Source: Corylus avellana (lineage: Eukaryota; Streptophyta; Magnoliopsida; Fagales; Betulaceae). From it: 64,000 bases of DNA. The notes below the pieces were generated by a model that saw only the letters and a program-made list of their open reading frames with translations, ran no database searches and was not told the origin of the DNA. Position 1 is the first letter of the stretch. The number at the start of each line of letters is the position of its first letter. The stretch spans positions 4,278,001 through 4,342,000 of the forward strand of contig NC_081548.1 of NCBI RefSeq assembly GCF_901000735.1, written 5' to 3'. A program made the translations under genes and the position numbers. This document shows, one piece after another, positions 1-8,833 of this stretch.

Positions 1-462
1 AAAGTTTAAGTTGATAAGAAGAGATAAATTTAATCATTTAACCATTACTTTAACACTTCATCTCACGTGTAGGCTCAAACTCTCTTTTAATAAGTGATGC
101 CGAATACGTGGAATATTTAATTTAAATGAGGCGAATTAACGGATTCAATGTTTGATCTTATGACCTTTGGTTTTGATACTATGTTAAACTACCAGATATC
201 CCAAAAGTTTAAGCTGATATGAAGAGGCAAATTTAATCACTTAACCATTACTTTAACATTTCCCATCAAGTGTGAGCTCAAATTCCCTTTTAATAGGTGA
301 AGCCTAATACGTGGAATATTTAATTTAAATGGGGGTGAATTGACAGAGTTAAAGTTTGATCTCAGGACTTTTGGCTTTGATACCATGTTAAACTATCAAA
401 TATCTCAAAAGTTTAAGTTGATAGGAAAAGGTAAACTTAATCACTTAACCATTAGTTTAGCA
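1..462 (-). mobile_element. Tandemly arrayed TRIM retroelement, three LTRs
   Basis: A unit of about 204 bp repeats in tandem. Each unit has a 77-bp LTR-like block that begins TGTTAAACT and ends TTTAACA on the plus strand (<1-55, 182-258, 386-462). Between the blocks lies about 127 bp of internal sequence. Read on the minus strand, the LTR at 386-462 is followed directly by TGGTATCAAAGCC (373-385), close to the primer-binding site for initiator tRNA-Met. A purine-rich GATGGGAAA sits just before the next LTR. This LTR-PBS-internal-PPT-LTR order without coding capacity defines TRIM elements, and shared LTRs in tandem are the known tandem-array form. The first LTR is cut by the window edge. No hammerhead ribozyme motif was seen, so a retrozyme is unlikely. 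Confidence 0.8.
373..385 (-). other. TRIM primer-binding site (tRNA-Met type)
   Basis: The minus strand reads TGGTATCAAAGCC directly after the TG...CA end of the LTR at 386-462. It differs at one position from the usual plant TGGTATCAGAGCC. The upstream unit has a more decayed version at 169-181. Confidence 0.7.
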
Positions 463-1400
463 ATATATATATTACTAATAAACAAGTGTATATATACATG
501 CATATGGGTCTTTAATTTACTGTGATAGGCTAATTTGTCATCTAATTTGCATGAAGGAGAATAGGCTTTTATCGTCTTTAATTTCTAATGATGTTACATG
601 ACCCAAAGCATGTATGAAATAGAGTGGAACTAGAAAATGAATCTGCAGAAAGAGATTAGTTTCTGCAGCAAGTTCTCATAAACAACATTAATTAGTTCAA
701 ATAATTAATATAAATGACCATTAATTGCAAGTTCCTTAGCGAACGCAAACTCTTTTGAAAGTGACATTGTGTCCATCAAGGATTTGATTTAGGTGCTGTA
801 ACAAAAACTACAGAAGATCTTTCGTAATTTTGTTTTTTTAATATCGTTTAGATTTGATTTCACTTTCACTTACTTTCTCGTAGAAAACTTATAATTATAT
901 ATATACCGTTTAGAAACTATAGAAAATCTCCTGTAATTTCTATTACAGCACCTAAGCTAAATCCATCGATTCAAGCTTAGTTCACTTCATTAACTTTCCT
1001 AACACTTTGCCATCAAATGTCATTATACAATCAACACAATCATCCCTCATTGAACAAAGTTCATTGATTTGAATGTCTCACTCTCAAGAATGAGTAAAGT
1101 AGGGGTCAGTTATGAAACTTCATCGTGAAATTTGTGGTCAAGTATTCATGCACTTGCCAGTAGCTCCAGAAACTATAAAAGAAGCTCATGTAGTTAATTA
1201 GAGCTTTAATATATTTATTATTTTTTTTTTCTCTCTCTTTGGAATCCCATTTTAATTTTCTTCTTTTCTTTCTTTTACTTAGTTTAGTTTTTTGTGCACG
1301 ATTCCATTGTTCAAGGAAGCAAAGTGAAGAATATGAAAAAGAACCACCTAACCCTCCACAGCTCCACTGGGTACCTTAATCTTCCCGGTTCCCGAGGTCT
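463..1400. other. Intergenic, upstream of zinc-finger gene
   Basis: AT-rich sequence with no coding potential that I can support. It contains short pyrimidine runs around 1225-1290, leading into the promoter of the zinc-finger gene. No recognisable transposon ends were found. Confidence 0.5.
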
Positions 1401-1408
1401 CAAGGAAG

Positions 1409-1417
1409 TATATAAAT
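1409..1417 (+). promoter_or_regulatory. TATA box of zinc-finger gene
   Basis: TATATAAAT lies about 265 bp before the start codon and is followed by a C/T-rich stretch typical of a plant transcription start around 1440. It is the best TATA match upstream of the gene. Confidence 0.5.
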
Positions 1418-1522
1418 CCCTCTCCAACCCTCACTCCCCACTCACAAATACCACATTCAATCTCTCTTCATCTTCAACTTCAAGCAATTTCACCATCACC
1501 CTTTTAACTCTTTTTTCTCAAG

Positions 1523-1666
1523 GTGACTCCTCCTTAGAGAAATATATATATATATAGTTGAATTCATGATTAACATTTTTTTTTTTTTTTTAACATATAC
1601 TTCAATAGTACAGTGTAGCAGCCAACCATATGTGTACTGATCTTTCTGTTTCTGTGTGAAATATAG
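1523..1666 (+). other. Possible 5'UTR intron
   Basis: A CAAG/GTGACT donor and an ATATAG/AG acceptor bracket a T-rich stretch (poly-T at 1576-1592) just ahead of the ATG at 1677. This would put the leader splice 10 bp before the start codon. It is inferred from splice signals only. Confidence 0.35.
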
Positions 1667-1676
1667 AGAAGTGAAA

Positions 1677-2415
1677 ATGAGCAGGCCAGGAGATTGGAAT
1701 TGCAGATCATGCAACCATCTCAACTTTCAAAGGAGGGACTCCTGCCAGCGGTGTGGGGAGCCTAGACCATCTGAGAGAAGTGATTATGGAAGTTTCGGAG
1801 GAGGAAGAGGTAGCTCACCGTCGTTCGGGTCATTCAGTACTGGCCCGGACGTCCGGCCAGGTGATTGGTACTGCAACATCAACAACTGCGGCGCCCACAA
1901 CTTTGCCAGCCGCTCAAACTGCTTCAAGTGTGGTGCCTCCAAGGATGATTCTCCCGGCGGTGGGGGATACGAGGGTGACATGTCTAGAATTAGAGGCTTC
2001 GGGTTTGGCAGCGGCAGCTCCAGCCGCTCCAACTGGAAATCTGGTGACTGGATTTGCACCAGGTGAGTTCAATCTCCACCGTCACACTCATTTCATATCT
2101 ACTAACGCAACGCAACGTGTTTTAAGTCATTTTCCATGCTAGCTACTTAAAACACGTCACACTTATTTCATATCTACTATGCAACGTGTTTTAGGTCTGG
2201 TTGCAACGAGCACAATTTTGCAAGCAGGATGGAATGTTACCGATGCAATGCACCGAGGGACTCAGGTGGCAAGTCTCCATATTCATCCTAGATTTTCCAT
2301 TTTGGGTAAGGATTTGATTTCTGCCCGCATTTTCTGATCAAACCAACACATATTTTGATCATCAATGCAATTTACAGAAGGTGCTGCTGTCCAAGGAGAG
2401 AATCGACGACTATGA
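1677..2415 (+). CDS. RanBP2-type zinc finger protein (three fingers)
   Basis: Predicted exons are 1677-2062, 2195-2265 and 2378-2415, giving 164 aa. The ATG at 1677 was chosen because MSRPGDWNC is the usual N-terminus of this plant family. Three RanBP2/ZRANB2-type fingers are visible: residues 5-29 (C9, C12, C23, C26), 62-89 (C66, C71, C82, C85) and 123-150 (C127, C132, C143, C146). Each opens with the GDW signature and has the conserved N-F core. The linkers are rich in Gly and Ser. Related fingers in human ZRANB2 bind single-stranded RNA with a GGU core, so RNA binding is a fair inference, probably nuclear or cytoplasmic. Intron 1 (2063-2194) splits the third finger. If intron 2 is not spliced, the protein would instead end at 2290 with a short different tail. 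The family is certain; the extreme C-terminus is less so. Confidence 0.85.
2083..2194 (+). repeat. Tandem duplication at 3' end of intron 1
   Basis: A block containing CATTTCATATCTACTA and CAACGTGTTTTA occurs twice, at about 2083-2125 and 2158-2194. The second copy ends in the true acceptor TTTTAG. The first ends in TTTTAAG, so the intron carries a duplicated, partly decayed 3' splice region. Confidence 0.7.
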
Positions 2416-2691
2416 TGCCACCAAGTTACTCAATTTGGCCTGTTCTTTTTTTTTTTTTCACATTTATCTTCGATCTACTGCTAGGGGGAGCTTTAGAAGA
2501 AGAATCATGGTTGAAGAGTTCAGTGAGCTTTCTTATATTTAATTAGCATAGGCACGTAGTTTTGGTGTATCAATCTAATATATCATGTGTCCTTTGTGTT
2601 TTGAGAGGGTTTCTTGCCTCAATGCGCATGTTACTTGGTGCAAGACGCTTTCCTTTATTTAGCTAATTATTTTAAGAATATATTTCAAAGA

Positions 2692-2717
2692 GATTCTCTC
2701 TCTCTCTCTCTCTCTCT
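2692..2717 (+). repeat. (CT)n microsatellite
   Basis: About 12 uninterrupted TC dinucleotides downstream of the zinc-finger gene. Confidence 0.9.
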
Positions 2718-2892
2718 TGCTTTTTACTGGGGCTTGGTCCACAGAATGTTTGACTATAACTCCCAAAATAAGCATTAATGCTCATATCTGCAAAGCAATT
2801 AAAGGGCTGTTCATGGACCACGTTGGGATCTTTTGGTTAAACCAAAGAAAGAGAATTAATAAAAATTGGATTCAAACAATATTTTTTGAGCG

Positions 2893-3399
2893 TTTTACCG
2901 GTTATGCAGTTTTTACTCAGAGTACATTAATATACATAGCTTAAGTTAATATGCTTTGGATCACTTAGATATATTAACTAAATTTTTTTTTTTTTTTCTC
3001 AATATAAGACTCAACACTTACAAATGCACTCATAACAATCTCCCACTTACTTGTGAGTCTTTTCAAATTAACTCACTCATATCGCTTTGCTTGTGAGTCT
3101 TTTTACATTTCTAAATGTGTCTCACATCAAGAGTTGCGAAAACAGACACAACTCTAAACTTGATGCGTCCAAACACCTGAAGACCTGTCCAAGGAAGCTA
3201 ATCATGGCTCTGATACCACTTGAAAAATAAAGCGGTTATGAAGTACTTTTTACCAAGAATATACTAATATACATAATTGAACACCACTCTAGTCCAAAAG
3301 TCTAAGCTAATGGACTTGGTTCACTTTAGTATATTAACTACTATTTTTCTTTATATTTTCTCAATGTTAAACTCAATACTCACAAATACACTCAAAACA
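2893..3399 (-). mobile_element. TRIM-like nonautonomous LTR element
   Basis: Two related LTR-like blocks lie in direct orientation: 2893-3037 and 3221-3399. Both share the ATACTAATATACATA-type core and an end matching CACTCA(A/T)AACA. On the minus strand the 3221-3399 block is followed within 2 bp by TGGTATCAGAGCC (3206-3218), a perfect initiator tRNA-Met primer site. The other block is preceded by the polypurine stretch AAGTGGGAGA. The internal part is only about 180 bp and has no ORF. The LTRs are quite diverged, so the element is old. Its exact outer boundary at 2893 is uncertain. Confidence 0.65.
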
Positions 3400-3419
3400 A
3401 TACCCTCTAGCAATCAACT

Positions 3420-4325
3420 AAAAACACTAGGAAGGAAGCTAGCCTAAGTCCAAAACACAAAGCTGTACAGAAAGGGAGGAAGACCAAAAAACTATACAAA
3501 CAAGAAACCAAGCCAACAGCCTAAGCCAACCCCTACTTACAGATTACTTCAAAGCCAAACAATCAGAAACTCAATACAACAAAACAAAACCACCAACCAG
3601 ACTAGGTAGCTTCAGCAAACAGAACTTCACTGCAACAGACTGCAAAACAAAGGAATCAAAAAAGCATGCTGCATAAGCAAAAGGCAGAGAAAGCCTGCTA
3701 TCAGTGCAGAATACCAGTCCCAATTAATTCCCCAGCTTTCACAAAGAGACAAATTAGCATCAGACTTACAAAACCTTCCTCCCCAGCTAATTCGATGCTT
3801 CACATCTCGAAAACTCTGCTCTGCAGTTCTAGGACTTTTGCCATGCCTAATAGCATTTCTCAGCAACTAAAGGTGATTTTCAGCAACACTTGGCTAATGT
3901 TTGGCAAACAACACCAAACACCACTACACTATTTATCTCATTTTTTCAAAAAAATCATCAAAACATTTTCACTTTTTATATCACATCATTTACTTTTTAC
4001 TACTATTTAAATAAAAAAATCACTACAAAATAAAATTTTTCACTTTTCAATGCTGTTTTTTTACTTTTCTATACTAATCATTATTTTCTTTTTTAATTTT
4101 TTTTAATGTTAACTTGTTGTTTAACAATCAAGGCCTTAGACTCAGCTTACATAGGCTATTTTCCAACCAATTTCTAATGCCAAAGAACACAATATTAGAC
4201 CAGTCAAAAATAGGACCAGGAATCAAGCCTTCCTCAAAATATTCTTTTACAACCGAGCACAAAAGCCATAGCCAAAGAAAAGATGCTCAACAGTCTCAAA
4301 AAACCATGGAAAGTGTTTTATGAAA
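3420..4325 (-). pseudogene. LINE (non-LTR retrotransposon) relic
   Basis: The minus strand around 4225-4310 translates in pieces to ETVEHLFFGYGFCARL, resembling the zinc-binding region after plant LINE reverse transcriptases. The adjoining sequence down to about 3420 has long stop-broken stretches of similar character, including a 79-aa open stretch at 3866-3627. An AT-rich block at about 3880-4125 interrupts it and may be a separate small insertion. No intact domain survives. This is a weak assignment resting on motif resemblance. Confidence 0.35.
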
Positions 4326-4917
4326 TACAAGCCAAAGAAAGAAATTAAGCTTGTTTAAGGATGGCTAGAGAAAACCAGACAAATCTCCACCACTCAACCT
4401 TTGGCTTTCTTTCCCTTATATCATCCAAAGCACCCCCGACTACTATACTGCAAATTCTTTGCAGAAACCCAAATCGACGTTTTGGTGTTTAACACCAAAA
4501 GAATATGGTTTTGGATTAGGGTATATGTTATGCTTACATTATTTTAGATTATTTTCTTCAAAATTCACTCATTCACTTGGGCAAAAAGGATGAAATTAAC
4601 GTGATATCCGCATTTTGCAGATACGGCAGCAAATATTGTAAATAATCGCAAACGCATCCGTATACACCCCTAACTATTTATTTCCAACTTCTTCCAATCT
4701 CACTATTAACTATTCATTTTTTTCAATGCAATAGCCATTCCGCTTAGCAAATGTGGAGTGAAAGTTACAACTATGTTAAGGGTAAATTAAAAGGTTAAAT
4801 TCAATTTTTTATTAACTAAAACTTTTAAAATAATTGGTGGTTTAAAATAAGAGTTTGAACTCATACATGAAGGAGAAGTTAATTACATATCTTTAAGCTG
4901 CGCGCCAAGATAATGAA
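4326..4917. other. Non-coding, AT-rich
   Basis: No gene is supported here. The only structure noted is a 21-bp palindrome at 4478-4500 (TTTTGGTGTT, one-base spacer, AACACCAAAA). Confidence 0.5.
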
Positions 4918-5124
4918 ATGTAAGTTTGTTTAAAATTTTTTATTTTGTTTTTTTTCTTGTCTTTTCTCAAAACAAAAAAAATATTAAAAAAAAAATTCAA
5001 ATACAAAACACTACTAAAAAACATAAAAACATGTTTTTTTCACATCATAACACTTTTAAACTAATTAAATAATAATCATAATAAATAAAATAAAATAAAA
5101 ATAAAAAACTCCTCAAATTAACTC

Positions 5125-5170
<46 letters not shown>

Positions 5171-5254
5171 ATAGTACTGGAGCGGAATAATTCTAGAGGG
5201 ATAAAAGTCATCTTGACCGTTTTCATATTTCTAACCGGTGCAAAATGTCCTGCC
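4918..5254 (+). repeat. Duplicated segment copy 1, left part
   Basis: This stretch matches 24750-24887 plus 26111-26340: the shared landmarks are the CTTTTCTCAAAACAAAA tract, CACATCATAACACTTTTAAACTA, GCGGAATAATTCTAGA versus GCAGAATAATTCTAGA, and GACCGTTTTCATATTTCTAACC. It continues at 20016 on the far side of copia A. TTTAAACTA occurs once here (5055-5063), which is the unoccupied target of the MULE present in copy 2. Confidence 0.8.
5128..5164 (+). repeat. (TA)n microsatellite
   Basis: About 18 consecutive TA dinucleotides inside duplicated-segment copy 1. Confidence 0.9.
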
Positions 5255-5696
5255 TGTTAGAACACAAGCTCCAAACATATGCAGCCACCTCTTCCACTCT
5301 CTATCATCAACCATGCAGCCAACTTAGCATCACTAGATCATCAAGCTGAGCTTCACAAGGAACAGAATCTCGTGGCAGCTAAGGCTTCAAGAGATTCTGC
5401 ATTAAAATCCCATGATTCTCTCAAAGGTGCAGCAAAGGCAATATCCTCGTCTGTTGACAGACGTGAAGATTCTCACACACAAAGAAAGACTTGATTATAG
5501 TTTTATAGAGAATATCTTGTAATAAACCTACTCTAGAATGTCAAGGATTTTGCATTTTAGGATTTTTATATTGTAATTATTCTCTCCATATTAGACCAAT
5601 GTACAGAGCTTACGAAAGCAAAAACTTGTAATACTTTTGATTATCGAATATAAGAGAAAATTCCTTGTGCAACTCTCTCTTCTTTGAATTATTTTA
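5255..5696 (+). repeat. 5' LTR of copia A
   Basis: 442 bp beginning TGTTAGAACACAAG, about 94% identical to 19576-20015. It ends directly at the primer-binding site. AATAAACC near 5521 may serve as the polyadenylation signal. Confidence 0.92.
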
Positions 5697-5708
5697 TGGT
5701 ATCAGAGC
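5697..5708 (+). other. Copia A primer-binding site
   Basis: TGGTATCAGAGC, complementary to the 3' end of plant initiator tRNA-Met, immediately follows the 5' LTR. Confidence 0.9.
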
Positions 5709-5743
5709 ACTAAAATGAAAACTCCTTCGATCCTGCAACAATA

Positions 5744-6870
5744 TTGGCTAGTTCACCAGCTTCATCCTCTATACCTCTTATGCCTACTCTCACCTCTTCA
5801 TCCTCTGCACCGGTCACTTCCACTTTCACCTTACCTAACATATCTCAACATATCCCCACCAAACTCGATGGACCTGCAGATTACCTGAATTGGGTGTCAC
5901 ACTTCACACCAATTCTCAAAGCTCATAAGCTCATAGGATTCACTGATGGCAATGAGCCATGCCCTCCCAAATTTCTCATTGATGAAACTGGTAAAACAAC
6001 CACATTGGTTAATCCAGATTACTCACTATGGCGAAAGAAGGACCAATGTCTGCTCAGTTGGTTCAATACTACCATGTCAGATCGAATGTTGTCCTCTCTC
6101 ACTCAACACTACCAAGCAGGTTTGGACCACTCTAGCCATAAGATATGCCTCTCAATCAAAGGCTAGAATTACCTACTTGAAGCGCCAGTTGCAAACCCTC
6201 AATCAGGGTTCCAAATCCTGTTCAGAATTCCTTAGGGAAACCAAATCCTGTGCTAATTTGCTTGCTGCAGCAGGTCAACCCGTAGAAGAAGAGGATCTCA
6301 TCTCCTATGTTCTTGGAGGCCTCAACTCTGCCTACATCACCTTTATTACTCTTTTCAACTTCTCCACCAGAACAACTTCCACGTCATTTGAAGATTTTCA
6401 AGCAGAACTTCTGAACCATGAAATCCTACTTGGTCATCATTAGAAGTCACAACAACCACCCTCTTCTGAATCTGGAAACTTTGCTCTCTACTCCCACAAA
6501 CGAAAGCCGTTCAACAGCAGCTACTCCAAGGGTAAACCAGGAGGCTATCACAAGAACATCTCACAGCCTCACTTCTCAAGCAACTATCCCAATAATCAAT
6601 CCAACTTCTCTGGAGGCTATCAACGCAACACCTATCAGCCGTCCAATCCTAGGCACTTTGGAAGCAATTCCTTCTCCAAACCCTCTATCCTTGGCACACC
6701 AAGTCATATAGCACCAATGAGAGCACCCTGCTAGATTTGTGGGAAACCTGGACATCAAGTCTTGGACTGCTTCCACAAGATGAATTTTTCCTATCAAGGG
6801 AAGACTCCACCTTCCCAGTTGTCTGCCGTGGTGGTTAGAACACACCATGAGGCAACTGCACAACATGATG
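5744..6870 (+). pseudogene. Copia A gag (frameshifted)
   Basis: The reading starts as a Ser/Pro-rich leader and then PTKLDGPADYLNWVSHFTPIL, typical of plant copia Gag. The first frame runs to about 6120 and the rest (VWTTLAIRYASQSKA onward) is in another frame, so there is a frameshift there. A zinc knuckle, C-x2-C-x4-H-x4-C, appears near 6731-6772 as ICGKPGHQVLDC. An in-frame TAG lies between its first two cysteines. The first codon of the leader is TTG, suggesting a lost ATG. It would have been the nucleocapsid/capsid protein. Confidence 0.85.
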
Positions 6871-7304
6871 AAGATCCCTGGTATGTAGACAGTGGTGCCA
6901 ACAATTATATTACAAGTGCCTTGGACAATCTGACTCTATAAGAACCCTTTAAAGGTGATGAGGAGGTTGTTGTTGGGAATGGTACTGGTTTGCCTATCTC
7001 CCACATAGGTTTCTCTATTCTTTATAATTCCAAGACCCCTTTCAAACATCCTTTTAAATTGAAAACCATCTTGCATTGTCCCACTGCAGCAACCAACTTA
7101 CTCTCAATTCATAAATTCTGTGTTGATAATAAACCCTGGTTTATTCTAACTGATTCCCATTTTGTTGTGAAGGACAACCTCACAAGGCAGATTCTTTTGT
7201 AAGGGCCAAGTAGAGATGGTTTGTATCCAATCTCCCTCACTAGACCAGCCACCCAAGTTAGAAAGTTTGCACCCTTCCTTAGAGTCATAGCTTCATCCAA
7301 GATT
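6871..7304 (+). pseudogene. Copia A pol, protease and pre-integrase part
   Basis: DPWYVDSGANNYIT (from 6871) is the aspartic protease active site of plant copia elements. It is followed by the LPISHIGFSIL and NLLSIHKFC motifs of the gag-pre-integrase region. A TAA at 7200-7202 breaks the frame. The coding sequence stops where the CACTA element is inserted and resumes at 8444. Confidence 0.85.
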
Positions 7305-8101
7305 CACTACAAAAAATAAAAATAAATAAAAAGGGACTTTATGAAGTGTCTACAGTAAGGATTTTTAAAAACGTCACCAAAAAGGTGATGTTTTTGGATA
7401 AAACAACACCCCTTACTGTAGTTTGAATAGTGACACGTCGCCCAAGGGTGACGTGTGACACTGTTCACACATCACCCCTACATTCTCTCTCTCCCTATTA
7501 ATTTCGAATTTTGACAACCGACTATCAAATTTTGAATATATTCACCCACTCCCACGCATGCACCAGTATTTTTTCCCTTTCTTCTTTTTCCTATTCACCC
7601 ACTCTCATGCACAAGTACTTTTTCCCTCTCTTATTTTTCCACAGCAAAAATACTTTTTCTCCTATTCTTATTCTTTTTTCCTTTTATTTTTTCCTCTTTC
7701 TTCTTTCTCTTATTTTTTTTTCCCTTTCTTCTTCATTTATTCTTCGAACAGATGTGGAGAAGAGGATGAGAATTTTTTACACAGCAACCAACCTCGAGCT
7801 CGATCTTTTTCCCTTTCTTCTTTTTCTCTTCTACTTCTTCTTCTTCTCTCTCTCTCTCTCTCACCTCAATCCCTCTCTCACCCTCTCACCTGCTCTCTCT
7901 ATCAACCATACCTGGTGAAGTAATGAAACATAAGGGATTTGCTACATCTTACTTGACGTGATGTTCAAAAGGGAGAAATAGACGGGATGGGGCTTGGGTT
8001 TTCTACATCTGGCTTGGTGGAGAGAGAACGACGTCCTGGTCGAAGAAGAAGAAGAAGAATGAGGAGAAGAAAAATATCTAGGGGAAAGAATCTGATCAAG
8101 A

Positions 8102-8147
<46 letters not shown>

Positions 8148-8443
8148 TGAAAAAACAAAAAATTAAGTTAAATGAAAAAAAATATTTTCGAAACAAAAAA
8201 AAAAAATAATGACGTTTTTACTGTTCACATGTCATCAAATTTGGTGACATGTGAACAGTGACATGTCACATTCCCAAGGTGACGTGTGAATAGTAAAAAC
8301 GTCATTACCCCTATCTCTAGTCTATTAGACTTTAGCCGTTTTAAAATGGTCACTACAAGCACGTCATTACCCCATTAGTAATGTTTTTTTGTCCAAAGAA
8401 CGTCACTAATGGATAGTCATTAAACATCAAAATTTTTGTAGTG
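7305..8443. mobile_element. Nonautonomous CACTA (En/Spm-like) element
   Basis: 1139 bp with terminal inverted repeats CACTACAAAAA... and ...TTTTTGTAGTG and a 3-bp target duplication ATT (7302-7304 and 8444-8446), both diagnostic of CACTA elements. The subterminal parts carry many inverted copies of a GTGACATGTGAACAGT-like motif, including a near-perfect 40-bp palindrome at 8220-8259. There is no transposase. The open frames at 7511-7923 are pyrimidine-rich low complexity. (AAG)n and (ATA)n microsatellites occupy 8045-8068 and 8103-8146. Confidence 0.9.
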
Positions 8444-8833
8444 ATTTGGCATAGTCGACTAGAACATCCAGCACCTCCTATCCTTAATAAACTAAAACAG
8501 TTAGCGCATCTTCTTGTAGTTGGTTCTACTTCTCATGTATCACTTTGAGAATCCTGTCAAGTAGTCAAGTCTAAATGTCTTCCCTTTTATGATTTCAATA
8601 ATGTAACTGCTGAACCTTTAGAAATAATACATTCTGACTTGTGGAGTTCTCCAATTCCTTTTCTTAATGGATGTTGATACTATTTTATTTTCATTGACAA
8701 TTTCTCAAGATTCTTTTGGATTTATACTTTGCATAACAAACCATAAACTTTAACATGCTTTGTCAAATTCAAAAGCCTAGTAGAAAATCTTCTCTCCAAG
8801 AAAACCAAATCCTTTCAATCTGATGGGGGAGGG
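8444..8833 (+). pseudogene. Copia A pol, integrase N-terminal part
   Basis: The region reads WHSRLEHPAPPILNKLKQL, then IIHSDLWSSPIPFLNG and FIFIDNFSRFFWIYTL, the start of the integrase core with its first catalytic Asp in HSDLW. Several in-frame stops are present. Translation halts in SDGG at the gypsy LTR insertion. Joining across that insertion restores the normal SDGGGEF of copia integrase. Confidence 0.85.

Noticed and set aside
1..462. Retrozyme array
   Set aside because: Tandem LTR-like units with a tRNA-Met site could suggest one, but no hammerhead core was found.
7511..7923. Overlapping 121-135 aa plus-strand frames
   Set aside because: Phe/Leu/Ser-rich translation of a pyrimidine-rich tract inside the nonautonomous CACTA element; no domain.
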